A stretch of 64,000 nt of DNA from Gammaproteobacteria bacterium (GCA_026707735.1 JAPOWH010000023.1:1-64000), one strand, 5' to 3'. Positions 28,941-38,918 are shown, counted from the first letter of the stretch. Notes: generated from the letters alone by a model not told the origin. Made by a program: numbers and translations.

Positions 28941-29586
28941 TAGGAATATAGTTGTTTCTCGCTACCCTAGACAGAGAGAGTTTTCGTTGTAGAGAGGCTT
29001 CCATCGCCATACTCCCTTGGGTTTTAAAATCGCTCAATCCAGATGTTTGAGAGTCGCCCTGGCCAACCCATCTGAAAATTAGCTGCCCCTGACCAATCCG
29101 TACTTGGATGCACAATCAGTCGGGAATTGCCAAATCCTTTGTTGGCACCGAAACCCTGGGTTCTGGCTTCAATTTCAGACGCGCTCAACTCATAGCTCAA
29201 TGATGCAAATCACATGAAGTGACGCTCTATCGTTACTTGCATAAATCGATTGCATGACTCGCGAGTGGGCTCCCGAATTGCTCTGAAGGCGTAGCAAGCC
29301 GTTGCCTTGGATAGTTGGTGAATTAATAATCATTTAATATCAATGTTTTGCAGATCAACATATTCGTAACAAGGCTTGCTGCGTGTACCCTGGACACGGC
29401 ACGATAACCAATCCTATTGGCAATCACCTATTGCTGGAAGGGGTGGAACTTTCATTTGGTTTGTCGCCGGCTAGGCGCTTAGAGTGGTTGAGCGTGCGAC
29501 CCACATTTGAGGTGCTGTGCCGACCGGCGCAAAGCATCCTCAGTAGGGCCATTGCAAGTGCTGGCGTTGAATACTAGAGATTCTGA
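28941..29586. other. Intergenic region of about 650 bases
   Basis: The sequence between the rhodanese gene and the large fusion gene is AT-rich around 29320-29370 and may carry the promoter of the fusion gene there. A 64-codon frame at 29383-29577 shows no motif. I see no RNA gene or inverted repeat. Confidence 0.45.
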
Positions 29587-32500
29587 ATGAAACTTGACAA
29601 TCTCCTGAACCTTGCCGATGCGGAAATTCGATCGTGTCGGCGATTGACGCGCACATGGGTGTTTTTTGCAATTGCTGCCATCGCAAGTGTCCTCCCGATG
29701 GTCGAAAGTTTTCTCGACCACGCAGAACTCTCGGGATTCCTCCCGGCATATGGTCTGAATGCACCACGCTTTCAACTGGACAACATCGTGCCCGCCCTCT
29801 TATTTAGTTTAGCCGTCGGAGTCGTCACTCTAGCATTCGATTTTCGGTCGCGCGACATTCGCGAGCGGCTGAGCGAAGTCCTGGATGCGAAACCCGTTTC
29901 GAATCTGGAGTTTGTAGTAGGACGATTTCTTGGAATTACAACACTATTGAGCGCATTTGCCGCAATCTGGGTGTTATTGCTATACGTTGCGGGGCAGATA
30001 TGCGAGCTTCTGGGTACCTATGCCGGTGAATCGATCACCTTCTCGAGCGCGATAGTCCTTATCGTCTGGGACATCGTTCCAAATCTCGCGCTATGGTGCT
30101 CTCTTACGATGCTTGTCGCCGTATTGGTGAAGTATCGGTGGCTGACCGTTGTGATCATTGGAGCCATCCTGTGGGGATATTTACAGTTGAGCAGACGATT
30201 GCCCTACGAGTACTTGGCTGGGTTGGTGATGTATTCAGGACTCGATGCTCTCCCGTCGGAACTAGCACCCAGCATTGTCTCCACTGAAGTCTTTGTCAAT
30301 CGCACCTCCTTTCTGTGCCTGTCCGCGGGACTGCTATCGCTCACCGCGTTTCTGCATTCAAGACCTACGCTTGATAGTGCGCGCATTACTGCTGCTCCGA
30401 TAGGTCTCATGATGCTGGCTACTGGAGTGCTGGGAATTTGGTGGTTGCTCCACGCAAATCACGTCAATCGAGTCAAGATCGACGACTGGTCCGCGTTACA
30501 CGCAGCACACCAATCGCACACTTACACCGATATTGAAAAAATCGTCGGTTCTATCGAGATAAACCCGGGACGCAAAGTGCATTTGAATCTCACAATTACC
30601 GTTGCTCCTTCCCATGCGAACAACCCTGACAAATGGTTGTTTGCGCTGAATCCTGGCTACAAACTGAAGCGCGTGTCTGTAAACGATCAGGAATTGAGCG
30701 AATACCAGTTCGAGCACGGATTGCTGCATGTTCCCCAAAACGGAAGTGGCGGTAGCTCAGCAAGAATCAATTTAATTGCCGAGGGCAAACCCAATCCATT
30801 GTTTGGCTATCTGGACAACCGCATTGACTGGTCAACTATGGACTCTTCAGAACGCCGGGAACTCATGCGACTTGGCCATGAAACGTATATCTTTCATCGC
30901 GAATTTGTCGTTCTCATGCCAGGAGTCAGCTGGTTGCCACAATCTGGGTCGGCACATGGCAAGACTGATTGGGAGTCTCGACCACAAGATTTCTTCGACT
31001 TGGACGTTGAAGTAACCGCGCCGAAAGGTTGGACTATTGTTGGACCCGGCCCGCGAGAGAGCGGAGGCCTCGACGCTCAATCGCGATTTCGATTCAACCC
31101 AAAGAATCCTGTACCTCAAGTTGCGTTGGTTGGTTCTAGATTTGAAAGACGAGCAAAAGTTGTGGAAGGCATAGAGTTTGAATTGCTACTTAGCCATAAA
31201 CACACCAAGAACTTGAAAGTCTTGGATGAGATGGATGACGCATTGGACGCGTGGATTCGCGAGCAAGTAACCAACATGCGTCAATTGGGCTTTGCTTACC
31301 CCTACGATACGTTTTCCATCGTGGAGGTTCCTGTATTTCTTCGGGTATATGGCGATGGATGGAAGATGGGCAGTGTTTCCATGCAACCAGGGATCCAGAT
31401 GCTACGAGAATCTGCGTTTCCTCGTGCTCGCTTCGACAACGCGTTGCAACTTGCGCACAACATTGACAATGCGGAGGAAAGAGGAGAACTAATGCTCGCT
31501 CAAGTGCGGGACTTCTTCAACAATGATTCTCACGGAGGGAACGTACTCGAAAACATACCGAGACACCTCGTGCACTTTCAAACAGCACCGGAGGGGGACG
31601 GAGCGATTGCCATCTCACATGTCGTCAATGAACTGGCCGCGCAGCTGGCAACAGGTAGGAACGAGTATTTTTCAGCTCGCATGGCAACGGGAGAGAGTGG
31701 CAGATTTCGAGGGGCAAACGCTGCAGTATCGTATTGGCGAACTCAGGACTCATCTGGCACAACGCTTACCGCAAGAGTTGAACGTTCCGAGCGATTCAAT
31801 GATCGACCTACCGTCTGGCAAAAGGCATCCGAGACCTCTTTGAGCGCGATTAATTATCGAGAAACTCCGTTGGTGGCGTACCACACATTGCTACTGAAAG
31901 GAAACGCCGTGGCGCGTGGTGCAATTCAATACTATGGCGAAGAAAAAATTGGCAAATTCTTGCGCACGCTCTTGGATAGATACCGAGGTCAGACCTACAC
32001 GAAGGAGCAATTTGAAGACGTAGCTGCGGCGACAGGGATAGACTTCGATACAGTCGTGCCGGGATGGCTGGACGACACCAGACTTCCGGGATTCCTAGTG
32101 ACTGACATAAGGGTTGATCGAGTAACAATGCCCGAGACGCAAGAATCTTCGTATCAGACTAGCTTCCTGCTGCGAAATTCCGAACCCGTGGCGGGATTAG
32201 TGGAGATTTCGCATACCGACAGTGCTGAGTCGCAAGGAGGTATCAATCCGTTTGCATTGGGTGACGTGTTTGGGTCCAGTTCGACGAGCATTCGACAGTG
32301 GGACAGCATTCTCGTGGATGGAGACACGACATTGCGTGTTGCAATCCAATCTGACACTCCACCAGGTTGGATTGAAGTCGATCCCTACTTATCTCTCAAT
32401 CGTTCGCCAATACACCTGGAAGTAGCAGACGTTCCGGAGTCCACGGCTGCCAATGTTGCATTGCTGCCAAGTGTTGAGGAGGTCGATTTGACAAATGTCG

Positions 32501-33159
32501 AGTCTGGTGACATTATCGTGGACGATCTAGATAGCGGATTCTCGATCATAGACGAAATCGACCGCGATCAAGATCACAGACTTCCGAGATGGATTCGCTA
32601 CATGATCGGTGGGGATGTCGACGACCGACCCTGGGAGCGCGAACTTGATCAAGGACTTGAAGTCTCGTTTTCGTCATATTGGCCCAGCGCGGCATACGAT
32701 GCTCGATGGACAAGGGGCGTCAACGCAACAAGCCATGGAACCTATCGCTCTACATTTGCCTTCAAACTAGCAGACTTAACAGACTCACGCGCCAGTTTCT
32801 CGACCGCCTTGCCCGCCGATGGCGAATGGCAACTCGAATACCACTATCCGAGCTTGATCCTGCCGAAAGTAAGTATCCATAAGGGACGATTTTCGACAAG
32901 CGTCGGTTATTCCTACACATATTCGATTGGGCAAGACCAGCCGGAAAGCCAAGACACGACCATGCAAATTGAAGTTCACAACGGCGATACGGTCACGGAC
33001 TTTGTAATCGATACGCAGAGCTTGCTGTCTGGTTGGAATGTCATCGGTAATGTGAACATTCAGCAGGAATCCAATGTCGACGTACGCATATCCGACGGGA
33101 GCTATGACTATGTCATTGCCGATGCAATCAAGTGGGTGAACACGGAGACTTCGGAGTGA
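29587..33159 (+). CDS. Fusion of ABC-2-type permease, degenerate M1-like peptidase region and C-terminal beta domain
   Basis: A 1190-residue protein. Residues 1-300 contain about seven membrane segments and the motif FDFRSRDIRERLSEVLDAKP, as in ABC-2 permeases fused to M1 aminopeptidases. Residues 300-850 resemble the peptidase part (REFVVLMPGVSWLPQSG, TFSIVEVP), but where the HExxH zinc motif should stand the sequence reads NELAAQ, so both histidines are lost and no metalloprotease activity is expected. Residues ~1020-1190 resemble the golvesin/carbohydrate-binding-like domain (SSYWPSAAYDARW, VIADAIKWV at the end). No ABC ATPase gene lies beside it. It may act in peptide or polysaccharide handling at the envelope; this is inference. 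Confidence 0.75.
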   Translation: MKLDNLLNLADAEIRSCRRLTRTWVFFAIAAIASVLPMVESFLDHAELSGFLPAYGLNAPRFQLDNIVPALLFSLAVGVVTLAFDFRSRDIRERLSEVLDAKPVSNLEFVVGRFLGITTLLSAFAAIWVLLLYVAGQICELLGTYAGESITFSSAIVLIVWDIVPNLALWCSLTMLVAVLVKYRWLTVVIIGAILWGYLQLSRRLPYEYLAGLVMYSGLDALPSELAPSIVSTEVFVNRTSFLCLSAGLLSLTAFLHSRPTLDSARITAAPIGLMMLATGVLGIWWLLHANHVNRVKIDDWSALHAAHQSHTYTDIEKIVGSIEINPGRKVHLNLTITVAPSHANNPDKWLFALNPGYKLKRVSVNDQELSEYQFEHGLLHVPQNGSGGSSARINLIAEGKPNPLFGYLDNRIDWSTMDSSERRELMRLGHETYIFHREFVVLMPGVSWLPQSGSAHGKTDWESRPQDFFDLDVEVTAPKGWTIVGPGPRESGGLDAQSRFRFNPKNPVPQVALVGSRFERRAKVVEGIEFELLLSHKHTKNLKVLDEMDDALDAWIREQVTNMRQLGFAYPYDTFSIVEVPVFLRVYGDGWKMGSVSMQPGIQMLRESAFPRARFDNALQLAHNIDNAEERGELMLAQVRDFFNNDSHGGNVLENIPRHLVHFQTAPEGDGAIAISHVVNELAAQLATGRNEYFSARMATGESGRFRGANAAVSYWRTQDSSGTTLTARVERSERFNDRPTVWQKASETSLSAINYRETPLVAYHTLLLKGNAVARGAIQYYGEEKIGKFLRTLLDRYRGQTYTKEQFEDVAAATGIDFDTVVPGWLDDTRLPGFLVTDIRVDRVTMPETQESSYQTSFLLRNSEPVAGLVEISHTDSAESQGGINPFALGDVFGSSSTSIRQWDSILVDGDTTLRVAIQSDTPPGWIEVDPYLSLNRSPIHLEVADVPESTAANVALLPSVEEVDLTNVESGDIIVDDLDSGFSIIDEIDRDQDHRLPRWIRYMIGGDVDDRPWERELDQGLEVSFSSYWPSAAYDARWTRGVNATSHGTYRSTFAFKLADLTDSRASFSTALPADGEWQLEYHYPSLILPKVSIHKGRFSTSVGYSYTYSIGQDQPESQDTTMQIEVHNGDTVTDFVIDTQSLLSGWNVIGNVNIQQESNVDVRISDGSYDYVIADAIKWVNTETSE

Positions 33160-33378
33160 ATCCGATGCTCCAAGTATAGTGAGGTAGGCTTCAGTGTTTC
33201 ACACCAACAGGCTCAATTACATTCAATTGGAGGAATCTCTGCTGCACCGTCGCCCTTTGGTCAACGATCAAGAATCGAGTTACAGCAAGCGCGACAACTG
33301 TTCGAGTTTAAGGCGTGGAAGAAGACGCGGTACCGTGAATAGGAAAATTCTTGGAGTATGGGCTAGCCCACCCTTAAC

Positions 33379-33658
33379 GTTGACATAACTAGGATAATTT
33401 TCTTGACATTGATACTCCACGAGCGCTGCAAACGTCTATCCCCACTAAGCGCTGTGGCCCTCGGAACACGAGGGTCCTGCCACTGTCGCTTACAGCTACG
33501 AGACTAGCCTATCGGTGGTCGCTTCCCCAGTGGCGAACATGGGGGCCTGGACGGTTCTCAAGAAGGTGGAGTCGGCGGGCCACCAACGGTGGAACACATA
33601 GCCATGAGCAACTAAACTTCTATACAACAAACAATCTCACTTCGTTATGGCTAGACAC
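33379..33658 (+). repeat. Diverged direct repeat, left copy, next to the defence island
   Basis: This segment aligns by eye with 38651-38918. Shared landmarks in the same order are two TTGACA boxes at its start, GCTGCAA, an ACGAGG segment, TGGAG followed by AACGGT, TAGCCATGA (33599-33607) and ATGGCTAGACAC near the end. Identity is partial and indels occur. It is GC-rich in the middle and holds a perfect hairpin. It probably derives from a mobile element end. Confidence 0.55.
33456..33476. other. GC-rich hairpin within the left repeat
   Basis: CCCTCG pairs with CGAGGG across a 5-nt loop, extended by two further pairs (one G-T). It could serve as a bidirectional terminator between the convergent fusion gene and HNH gene, or be part of the decayed element. 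No T-run follows on either strand. Confidence 0.3.
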
Positions 33659-33684
33659 TTCTCTGATTACAGTCCTACAGAGGT

Positions 33685-34614
33685 CTAAGTGCGAGTGCCC
33701 CATTTTGATTCAAAAACTGCACGGTGGTGTTTCAGAAAAGCAGGGCTAGGACGGAGGGCTCTATTTGTAGGTAAGTAGATCTTCTCCCCATCCGCTGGCA
33801 GAAGCCTGCGAAATCTCCTTGGCAGTTCCCTTGATGAGATGAGTTCGCCGTCATCAGTGAGACTTAGTAGATGGCGATCAAACGCCCAATGGCAAGTAGC
33901 CGAAAGAGCTAATCCGTTGCGGACAATGTCTGGACCGTCGTCGGTTACTGGTTTTATGTGTGCAGCATTAGTTTCGACTTTTCCCTGTCCATTGATGATG
34001 CAAAGACGTGTAACTGCACACGTATTCTCGTAAGCATCCAACACCAATCCCCTGAAGGCAGCATCCCTCACAATACGGTTGGAGGTCACTGACTGGACAA
34101 TTCGTTCTCGGGTTAAAGCATCTTGTAGTTCAGGTGTTTTGTCAGGATCATAAAGTGGGTTTAGTGCAGCATGGAGCTCGAGTCGATCGACATATGCTTG
34201 CTGCAGCATTTCAGCAAGTCCTTTGTAGACAATTTCGATATAGTTTTGGTCGGGAATTCGTCGAATCGACTTGCCTTGAATAGCGGCTCCTACTTTGTCC
34301 GGTGTGACACCCCTTAAGCTGTCTTCCCAATAGGAGTCGTCTTGTTTTCTGAACGGTACAGGCTGGTAAAACTGCACGTAGGACGAGATTCGTGCAAAGT
34401 AGTGTGTTGAATCATCCGGGTCGGGCACCACGGATTGGACCATTGCAGTGGAGATATAGGCGGGTTTTCCGCTGCCTCTTTGAGTCTGGCGAAAGATGAT
34501 CCAGTCACCAATTGTCTGATTGGCCACCATCAAGTATCTTGCGGGGAAGTGATACAGGGAAGTAATGGCATCCTTGTAGTGAGTATCCGGACGCGTATCA
34601 AAAACAGCTTTCAT
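33685..34614 (-). CDS. HNH endonuclease of a restriction-type island
   Basis: A 309-residue protein. The C-terminal HNH_2-type nuclease motif is seen as AAH219-IKP, Asn233 and His242 (CHWAFDRH). The N-terminal ~150 residues (YHFPARYL, GDWIIFRQTQRGSGKPAYIS, FYQPVPFR) form a domain that recurs in restriction-associated HNH proteins and may recognise DNA. It lies about 210 bases downstream of mcrC on the same strand, so it is either the third gene of the island or a neighbouring independent restriction gene. Confidence 0.87.
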   Translation of the reverse strand: MKAVFDTRPDTHYKDAITSLYHFPARYLMVANQTIGDWIIFRQTQRGSGKPAYISTAMVQSVVPDPDDSTHYFARISSYVQFYQPVPFRKQDDSYWEDSLRGVTPDKVGAAIQGKSIRRIPDQNYIEIVYKGLAEMLQQAYVDRLELHAALNPLYDPDKTPELQDALTRERIVQSVTSNRIVRDAAFRGLVLDAYENTCAVTRLCIINGQGKVETNAAHIKPVTDDGPDIVRNGLALSATCHWAFDRHLLSLTDDGELISSRELPRRFRRLLPADGEKIYLPTNRALRPSPAFLKHHRAVFESKWGTRT

Positions 34615-34825
34615 TGACTAACTGGGCACACAAGCCTGTAAATTGAATGAATGGCTATACAAAATAGGCTAATGTAGACAGTGTTCGTTGGTGGCAAATG
34701 ATCAAAAACGAAAAGTATACGTCCACGTGATTGCAGGACCAGATTCTCAGACAGATTGTCATCACGCCCGTTGGTCTAAATGCTCGACAAGTGGAACGAC
34801 AATGCTTGTGGTTTGATTTCTCCTA

Positions 34826-35866
34826 TTACGAAATGATTGACAACATAGCGTCGTGGATTTCTCGCCAATCTTTCGACAAGTCGATACTACGCGCACGTAC
34901 TCGAAACCCCTCTAGACGAACATCTATCGAAAGCGGCCTATCGACCGTTGGATACAAAAGTATTCCTTCATGTTTCGGAACCACACCCTCCTTAGCTTCC
35001 CGATTTCTCAGATAGGCCAACAGCTGATAGAGATGACTAGAGCGGAGTTTCCCGCCGAACCGCCCACTTAGTGCTTCCGAGTAGTATTTTGCGTCGAGGA
35101 TAAGCCTACGATGCGGTGCTTCCAAAATCACATCGGCTTCCATCCTTGGAATCATTGAGCGTTGACTCTCTGAGGTTCCATCGTCGTTCCAAGTTATTGC
35201 TCTCCCGCTACCATTTACTTTGAACTCTATCTGTTCATGTTGATAGAAACCAATGACGAAATCCTCGAACAGCTTGGCCATCTGTTCTTCCGTGAAATCG
35301 GAAAACCTTGTATGCCCCGAGGATTCATCGACGGACAACTGCTCGTGAATTAGGCGGCACACTGACAGCAGAAACCAGTAATAACGTCTGTTGCGGTCAA
35401 GTTGAACAAGCTGAAATGTACGACGATTGAGAGATATATCTGAGACTCCGGAAAACTTCGAGAAAGCACGGCGTATTGCTTCTCTAACTCTCCAATCCAT
35501 CCCAAGGCATCGCAAGAGAGTCATGAGTGTTGACCGAAGGATACGATTGTGTATCACATCGGGTGTCATGTCTTCGTAGTTGCACGATATCCTTCCTTTA
35601 GCACGTACCGCGCGCTTTACAGTCTGACCAACATCGATCTTGCCTCGAATTCCGGCTAGGTCCTCTCCAACCTCTATGTAACCTCGGTCCAAACCTCCTC
35701 GAAATAGACGTAAAACACCCTCCGCGAGAACCTTGCCCAGCAAGTCGTATATCTGGTTAAGCTCTTTCAGTTCGTGAATCCGAACAACGTTACGCTCGTC
35801 GATATGCTTCCAGGCGTAGCAAAGCAGGTAATAGATATTTGCTATGGGAATTGTTTGACCTGTCAC
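34826..35866 (-). CDS. mcrC: McrC, nuclease subunit of a McrBC-type modification-dependent restriction system
   Basis: The GTG at 35866 overlaps the mcrB stop by 4 bases, so the genes are translationally coupled; the frame open to 35917 lies entirely within mcrB. The 346-residue product carries IPIANIYYLLCYAW, usual at the start of McrC, and the PD-(D/E)xK nuclease core A-D-V-I-L-E and L-D-A-K-Y (about 243-259). With McrB it cleaves modified DNA using GTP-driven translocation. Length is typical. Confidence 0.94.
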   Translation of the reverse strand: MTGQTIPIANIYYLLCYAWKHIDERNVVRIHELKELNQIYDLLGKVLAEGVLRLFRGGLDRGYIEVGEDLAGIRGKIDVGQTVKRAVRAKGRISCNYEDMTPDVIHNRILRSTLMTLLRCLGMDWRVREAIRRAFSKFSGVSDISLNRRTFQLVQLDRNRRYYWFLLSVCRLIHEQLSVDESSGHTRFSDFTEEQMAKLFEDFVIGFYQHEQIEFKVNGSGRAITWNDDGTSESQRSMIPRMEADVILEAPHRRLILDAKYYSEALSGRFGGKLRSSHLYQLLAYLRNREAKEGVVPKHEGILLYPTVDRPLSIDVRLEGFRVRARSIDLSKDWREIHDAMLSIIS

Positions 35867-38046
35867 AGACGCAGCCTCTCCACCGCTTTTTCTACATCTT
35901 CTGGGTGGTCGAACCAATATTCGTGAAGGAGAGGTTCAATCTGGGTCGTGATAATGGATTGGTACCAATTTTCGAGTTCTCGTGGCGGAGTCTCAGGTAC
36001 GAAATAGCTATGTCCGATTTGGAATCCAGGACCGAGATCCTGATGACCGCAAATCTGCTCATTGAGATCGATCATGTTCGTGTTGATTCGCTCGATTAGG
36101 TCTTCTGAGAGCTCGAATTTCATCAAGTATTCGCGAAACTTCTCTGTTCCGAACGCGGGTATAAGAGTCTCAAAAGCAAATCTTCTGCGCAGTGCATAGT
36201 CCACAATTGCCAAGGAACGGTCTGCTGTGTTCATCAAACCGAGAATATAGACATTCTCGGGAACGCTGAAACGTTCGCCAGGTTGGCTGTAGGTGAGCGC
36301 AATTTCGTGCTCGAATCCTCGCTTGTCCCCTTCTATAAGCATGAGTAACTCCCCGAAAATCCGCGACAAATTGCCACGGTTGATTTCATCGATGATGAAG
36401 ACGAATGGAACTTCGGGTTGTTGTTCTGCCGCCTTGCAGAACTCATAGAACACACCGTTTCGTAATGTGAAACCACCCGTTTCTGTGGGTCGCCACCCTT
36501 GTACGAAGTCTTCATATGAATACGACTGGTGGAACTGCACCATTTCGATGGATTCCGACATCTTTTGCTTAATGACGCACCAAGCAATACGTCTAGCAAT
36601 GAAAGTCTTTCCTACCCCTGGTGGACCTTGAAGAATGAGGTTTTTGCGAAGTTCTATAGAGTCGACAATTCGTTGAAATTGGGTGGGCTCCAGGAAGAGC
36701 GCATCCAAAGCTCTTTCAATGGTGTATGGATCCGGTTCTCCTTTGCCATCGATTTTTTCGAAAAGGTCGCGCAACCACGACTTGTAGCTCGTAAATCGAG
36801 TAAGGGTCTTTACAGCGATTTGGTGTTCAACACTAATTGGCTCATCAAGAAGTTGCCATTCGACAGATCGAATATTCTTGAAACTTCGCCTTCCAGCACC
36901 ATATGAGCAATTTCCTTTGACAGTGCCGAATGCGAGTATTGTGTTTAGACCTCCACGGACGAGGAAGACGTCTCCTATTTTCACCTCGGTTAGAAACTCC
37001 CAAGCTCCGAGTACATCATTAACTGGATTCTCCCCTATACCGTGCTCAACCATTTTCTTGCGAATGGCATCCTTGGATTCGTAACCATTGATATCCCCCA
37101 AGTAGTCCCACGGAATCCCGAAAACTCCCAATCCGAGAAATTCGTCCCACATGTTGGCGCCCATACCAGCTGCTACTAACCACACGTCGGCTGAACCAAA
37201 TCGTTCGCTATACCACTCGTCGTCGCTCGTGCGACTAATTCCGAGTGTCGCGCCATTGCTCCACTCATTGCGGAATCTGTTGTCGTAGAAGTGAATTTCG
37301 TCTCCTGGATTCTCGCGTTCCAAATGCTTTCTTGTTGCCAATAGAGCTTTGTCCAATCCAACCAAATCAAGATCTTCAACCCTTAACGATTGACCTGCTG
37401 CCTGCCCATATGTCTGTACGATTTTTTGTTTGTGATTGCTCACCACAGAAGGTTCAAATTCGTCTGGGAATAGCAAGAAGAGCAGAACATGACGAAATTG
37501 ACGTTTTTCCGCACCTTCGTTTGAATCTACCCACTTTGCGAAAACCCATGGATCATCAAGCAGGGATTCACGTTCATTTTCCGGCAATGCAAACCACGAT
37601 CGCATGAGAGTAACGACGAAAGAGAGTTCACGATCGCGTTGGATCTGATAAGCCGGTCCGGGGTTCACAACTCCTTGACTTAATACATCCTGTAGTGCCC
37701 AATGTTCCAATGGCAGTTGTTTGGATGCCCAGTCCCAAGCCAAACGGATTTGTTGAATCTTGGACTCCCGTCTCACGCTACGAACTAGCAGCCAGAAAAT
37801 CCACGTTATCTCAGCCCATAGACACTTTGCTTGAGGTGTTGTATTGGCTAGTTGATCCTTTAGTTTGTCCACAAATGAACGATTTCCGGCATCGGGCCGT
37901 TGTACAAAATGTATGTAGAGCTCCTCAAAGTGTTCAACAGACCAAAGGGGCTCTTCGCCGAACACCGACCTTCCCTCTATTAGACATCGCTGCTTCCATT
38001 TTTGGGCAGCTTCTAGGACTGGTTGAAATCTATTCAGTCGGCTCAT
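35863..38046 (-). CDS. mcrB: McrB-type GTPase with an EVE-like modified-base reader domain
   Basis: A 727-residue protein. Residues 1-270 are a helical N-terminal region also found in phage-defence AAA proteins (RHVLLFLLFPDEFEP). Residues ~283-400 look like an EVE (PUA-like) domain: VWLVAAGMGANMWDEFLGLG, GIPWDYLGDINGY, and IRSVEWQL. The AAA motor follows: Walker A GPPGVGKT (about 473-480), FHQSYSYEDFVQGWRP, and Walker B FVFIIDEINRGNLSRIFGEL typical of McrB. The EVE domain would read modified bases in place of the McrB N-terminal domain of E. coli. mcrC overlaps by 4 bases. Confidence 0.92.
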   Translation of the reverse strand: MSRLNRFQPVLEAAQKWKQRCLIEGRSVFGEEPLWSVEHFEELYIHFVQRPDAGNRSFVDKLKDQLANTTPQAKCLWAEITWIFWLLVRSVRRESKIQQIRLAWDWASKQLPLEHWALQDVLSQGVVNPGPAYQIQRDRELSFVVTLMRSWFALPENERESLLDDPWVFAKWVDSNEGAEKRQFRHVLLFLLFPDEFEPSVVSNHKQKIVQTYGQAAGQSLRVEDLDLVGLDKALLATRKHLERENPGDEIHFYDNRFRNEWSNGATLGISRTSDDEWYSERFGSADVWLVAAGMGANMWDEFLGLGVFGIPWDYLGDINGYESKDAIRKKMVEHGIGENPVNDVLGAWEFLTEVKIGDVFLVRGGLNTILAFGTVKGNCSYGAGRRSFKNIRSVEWQLLDEPISVEHQIAVKTLTRFTSYKSWLRDLFEKIDGKGEPDPYTIERALDALFLEPTQFQRIVDSIELRKNLILQGPPGVGKTFIARRIAWCVIKQKMSESIEMVQFHQSYSYEDFVQGWRPTETGGFTLRNGVFYEFCKAAEQQPEVPFVFIIDEINRGNLSRIFGELLMLIEGDKRGFEHEIALTYSQPGERFSVPENVYILGLMNTADRSLAIVDYALRRRFAFETLIPAFGTEKFREYLMKFELSEDLIERINTNMIDLNEQICGHQDLGPGFQIGHSYFVPETPPRELENWYQSIITTQIEPLLHEYWFDHPEDVEKAVERLRL

Positions 38047-38194
38047 CGATTTTCCTTTACTTGTTGAATGGATCTTTTTGATCTAGTCAGGAGATTTGTT
38101 TAGTTAGTCATTTGTGTGTTGCTCAAAATATTGGGAATCAAAACGAGGTGTTTTAGTATAAATTCCACTAGGAGCACACAATCTTGTCGAAACG

Positions 38195-38650
38195 AGTCAC
38201 CTTGACGGCAGAGGAGCGAGGGGGAACTGGTTCTTTGTCTGCTTCGGGGAGGGGGCCACGGCATCGGATCTTGCCGCGAGGCGTCGGTTTCCGAGCCCAC
38301 GCTGCACCAGTGGCACGACGCCTTTCTACCCGCGGGATTCGCCGGTCTGAACGGACGATCCGATCGCGACGCCGAGAGGCGTCGTCACGCTCGCGAGCTG
38401 GCACAGAAGGACCAGGTGATCGGCGAAGTGACCATGGTCCTGAAGGTGCTAGAAAAAACTAGGGGGTCTCCGAGTGACGCAGGAGCTGCACGATCGGGTT
38501 CGCCACGAGATGGAGCACTGGAACGGAAGACTGCGTCTGACCCGTCTGCTGGCCCACCTGGGAGTGTCGACGTCGACATGGTACCGACGTCCGAAGGGAG
38601 GCTCGGATCCTCGGAGAAGACCTCGGGACCCGCTGGGTCCCACCGCTGAA
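38195..38650 (+). mobile_element. Decayed IS3-type transposase remnant (orfA/orfB pieces)
   Basis: One frame reads SVSEPTLHQWHDAF then LNGRSDRDAERRRHARELAQ and KDQVIGEVTMVLKVLEK, the helix-turn-helix plus coiled-coil of an IS3-type OrfA. The next frame, from GTG 38474, begins an OrfB-like protein (HDRVRHEMEHWNGRLR, LAHLGVSTSTWYRR) and breaks off after about 58 residues. Both reading frames are truncated and the patch is distinctly GC-rich against its surroundings, indicating transfer. The catalytic DDE part is absent. Confidence 0.7.
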
Positions 38651-38918
38651 GTTGACAGAAGTCTAACTTTTTAAGTTGACATTTACACTATCCGTTCTAG
38701 GGCTGCAAGCGCATCGCGGTGGTGGTCCGGAGGATCCGCTGTCGCCCGCCGACGTCTACGAGGATGGCCTGGCGGTCGTCATACCCAAGTGGTAGAAATG
38801 GGCGCGGGCGGCGAAAACGAAACTGGAGCAGGCAGCTCACGAACGGTAGGTCGCGTAGCCATGAACCATGAAATTTCTCTACACCTATAAATTACCGCTG
38901 TTTTTGATGGCAAGACAC
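38651..38918 (+). repeat. Diverged direct repeat, right copy, joined to IS remnant
   Basis: This copy matches the segment at 33379-33658. TTGACA boxes stand at 38651-38690, then GCTGCAA, CTACGAGGA, TGGAG and AACGGT, TAGCCATGA (38856-38864) and ATGGCAAGACAC (38907-38918). It begins at the very end of the IS3-type remnant, so it may be the far end of that element or of a second one. No gene is accepted in 38651-38991. Confidence 0.55.

Noticed and set aside
29383..29577. 64-codon frame before the large fusion gene
   Set aside because: No motif or ribosome site; likely chance.
36529..36906. 125-codon plus-strand frame antisense to mcrB
   Set aside because: It is a shadow of the mcrB coding frame, which carries clear motor motifs.
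38700..38860. Short GC-rich frame with a VYEDGLAVVIPKW ending
   Set aside because: It falls within the right repeat; the matching left copy does not keep the frame, so coding is not supported.
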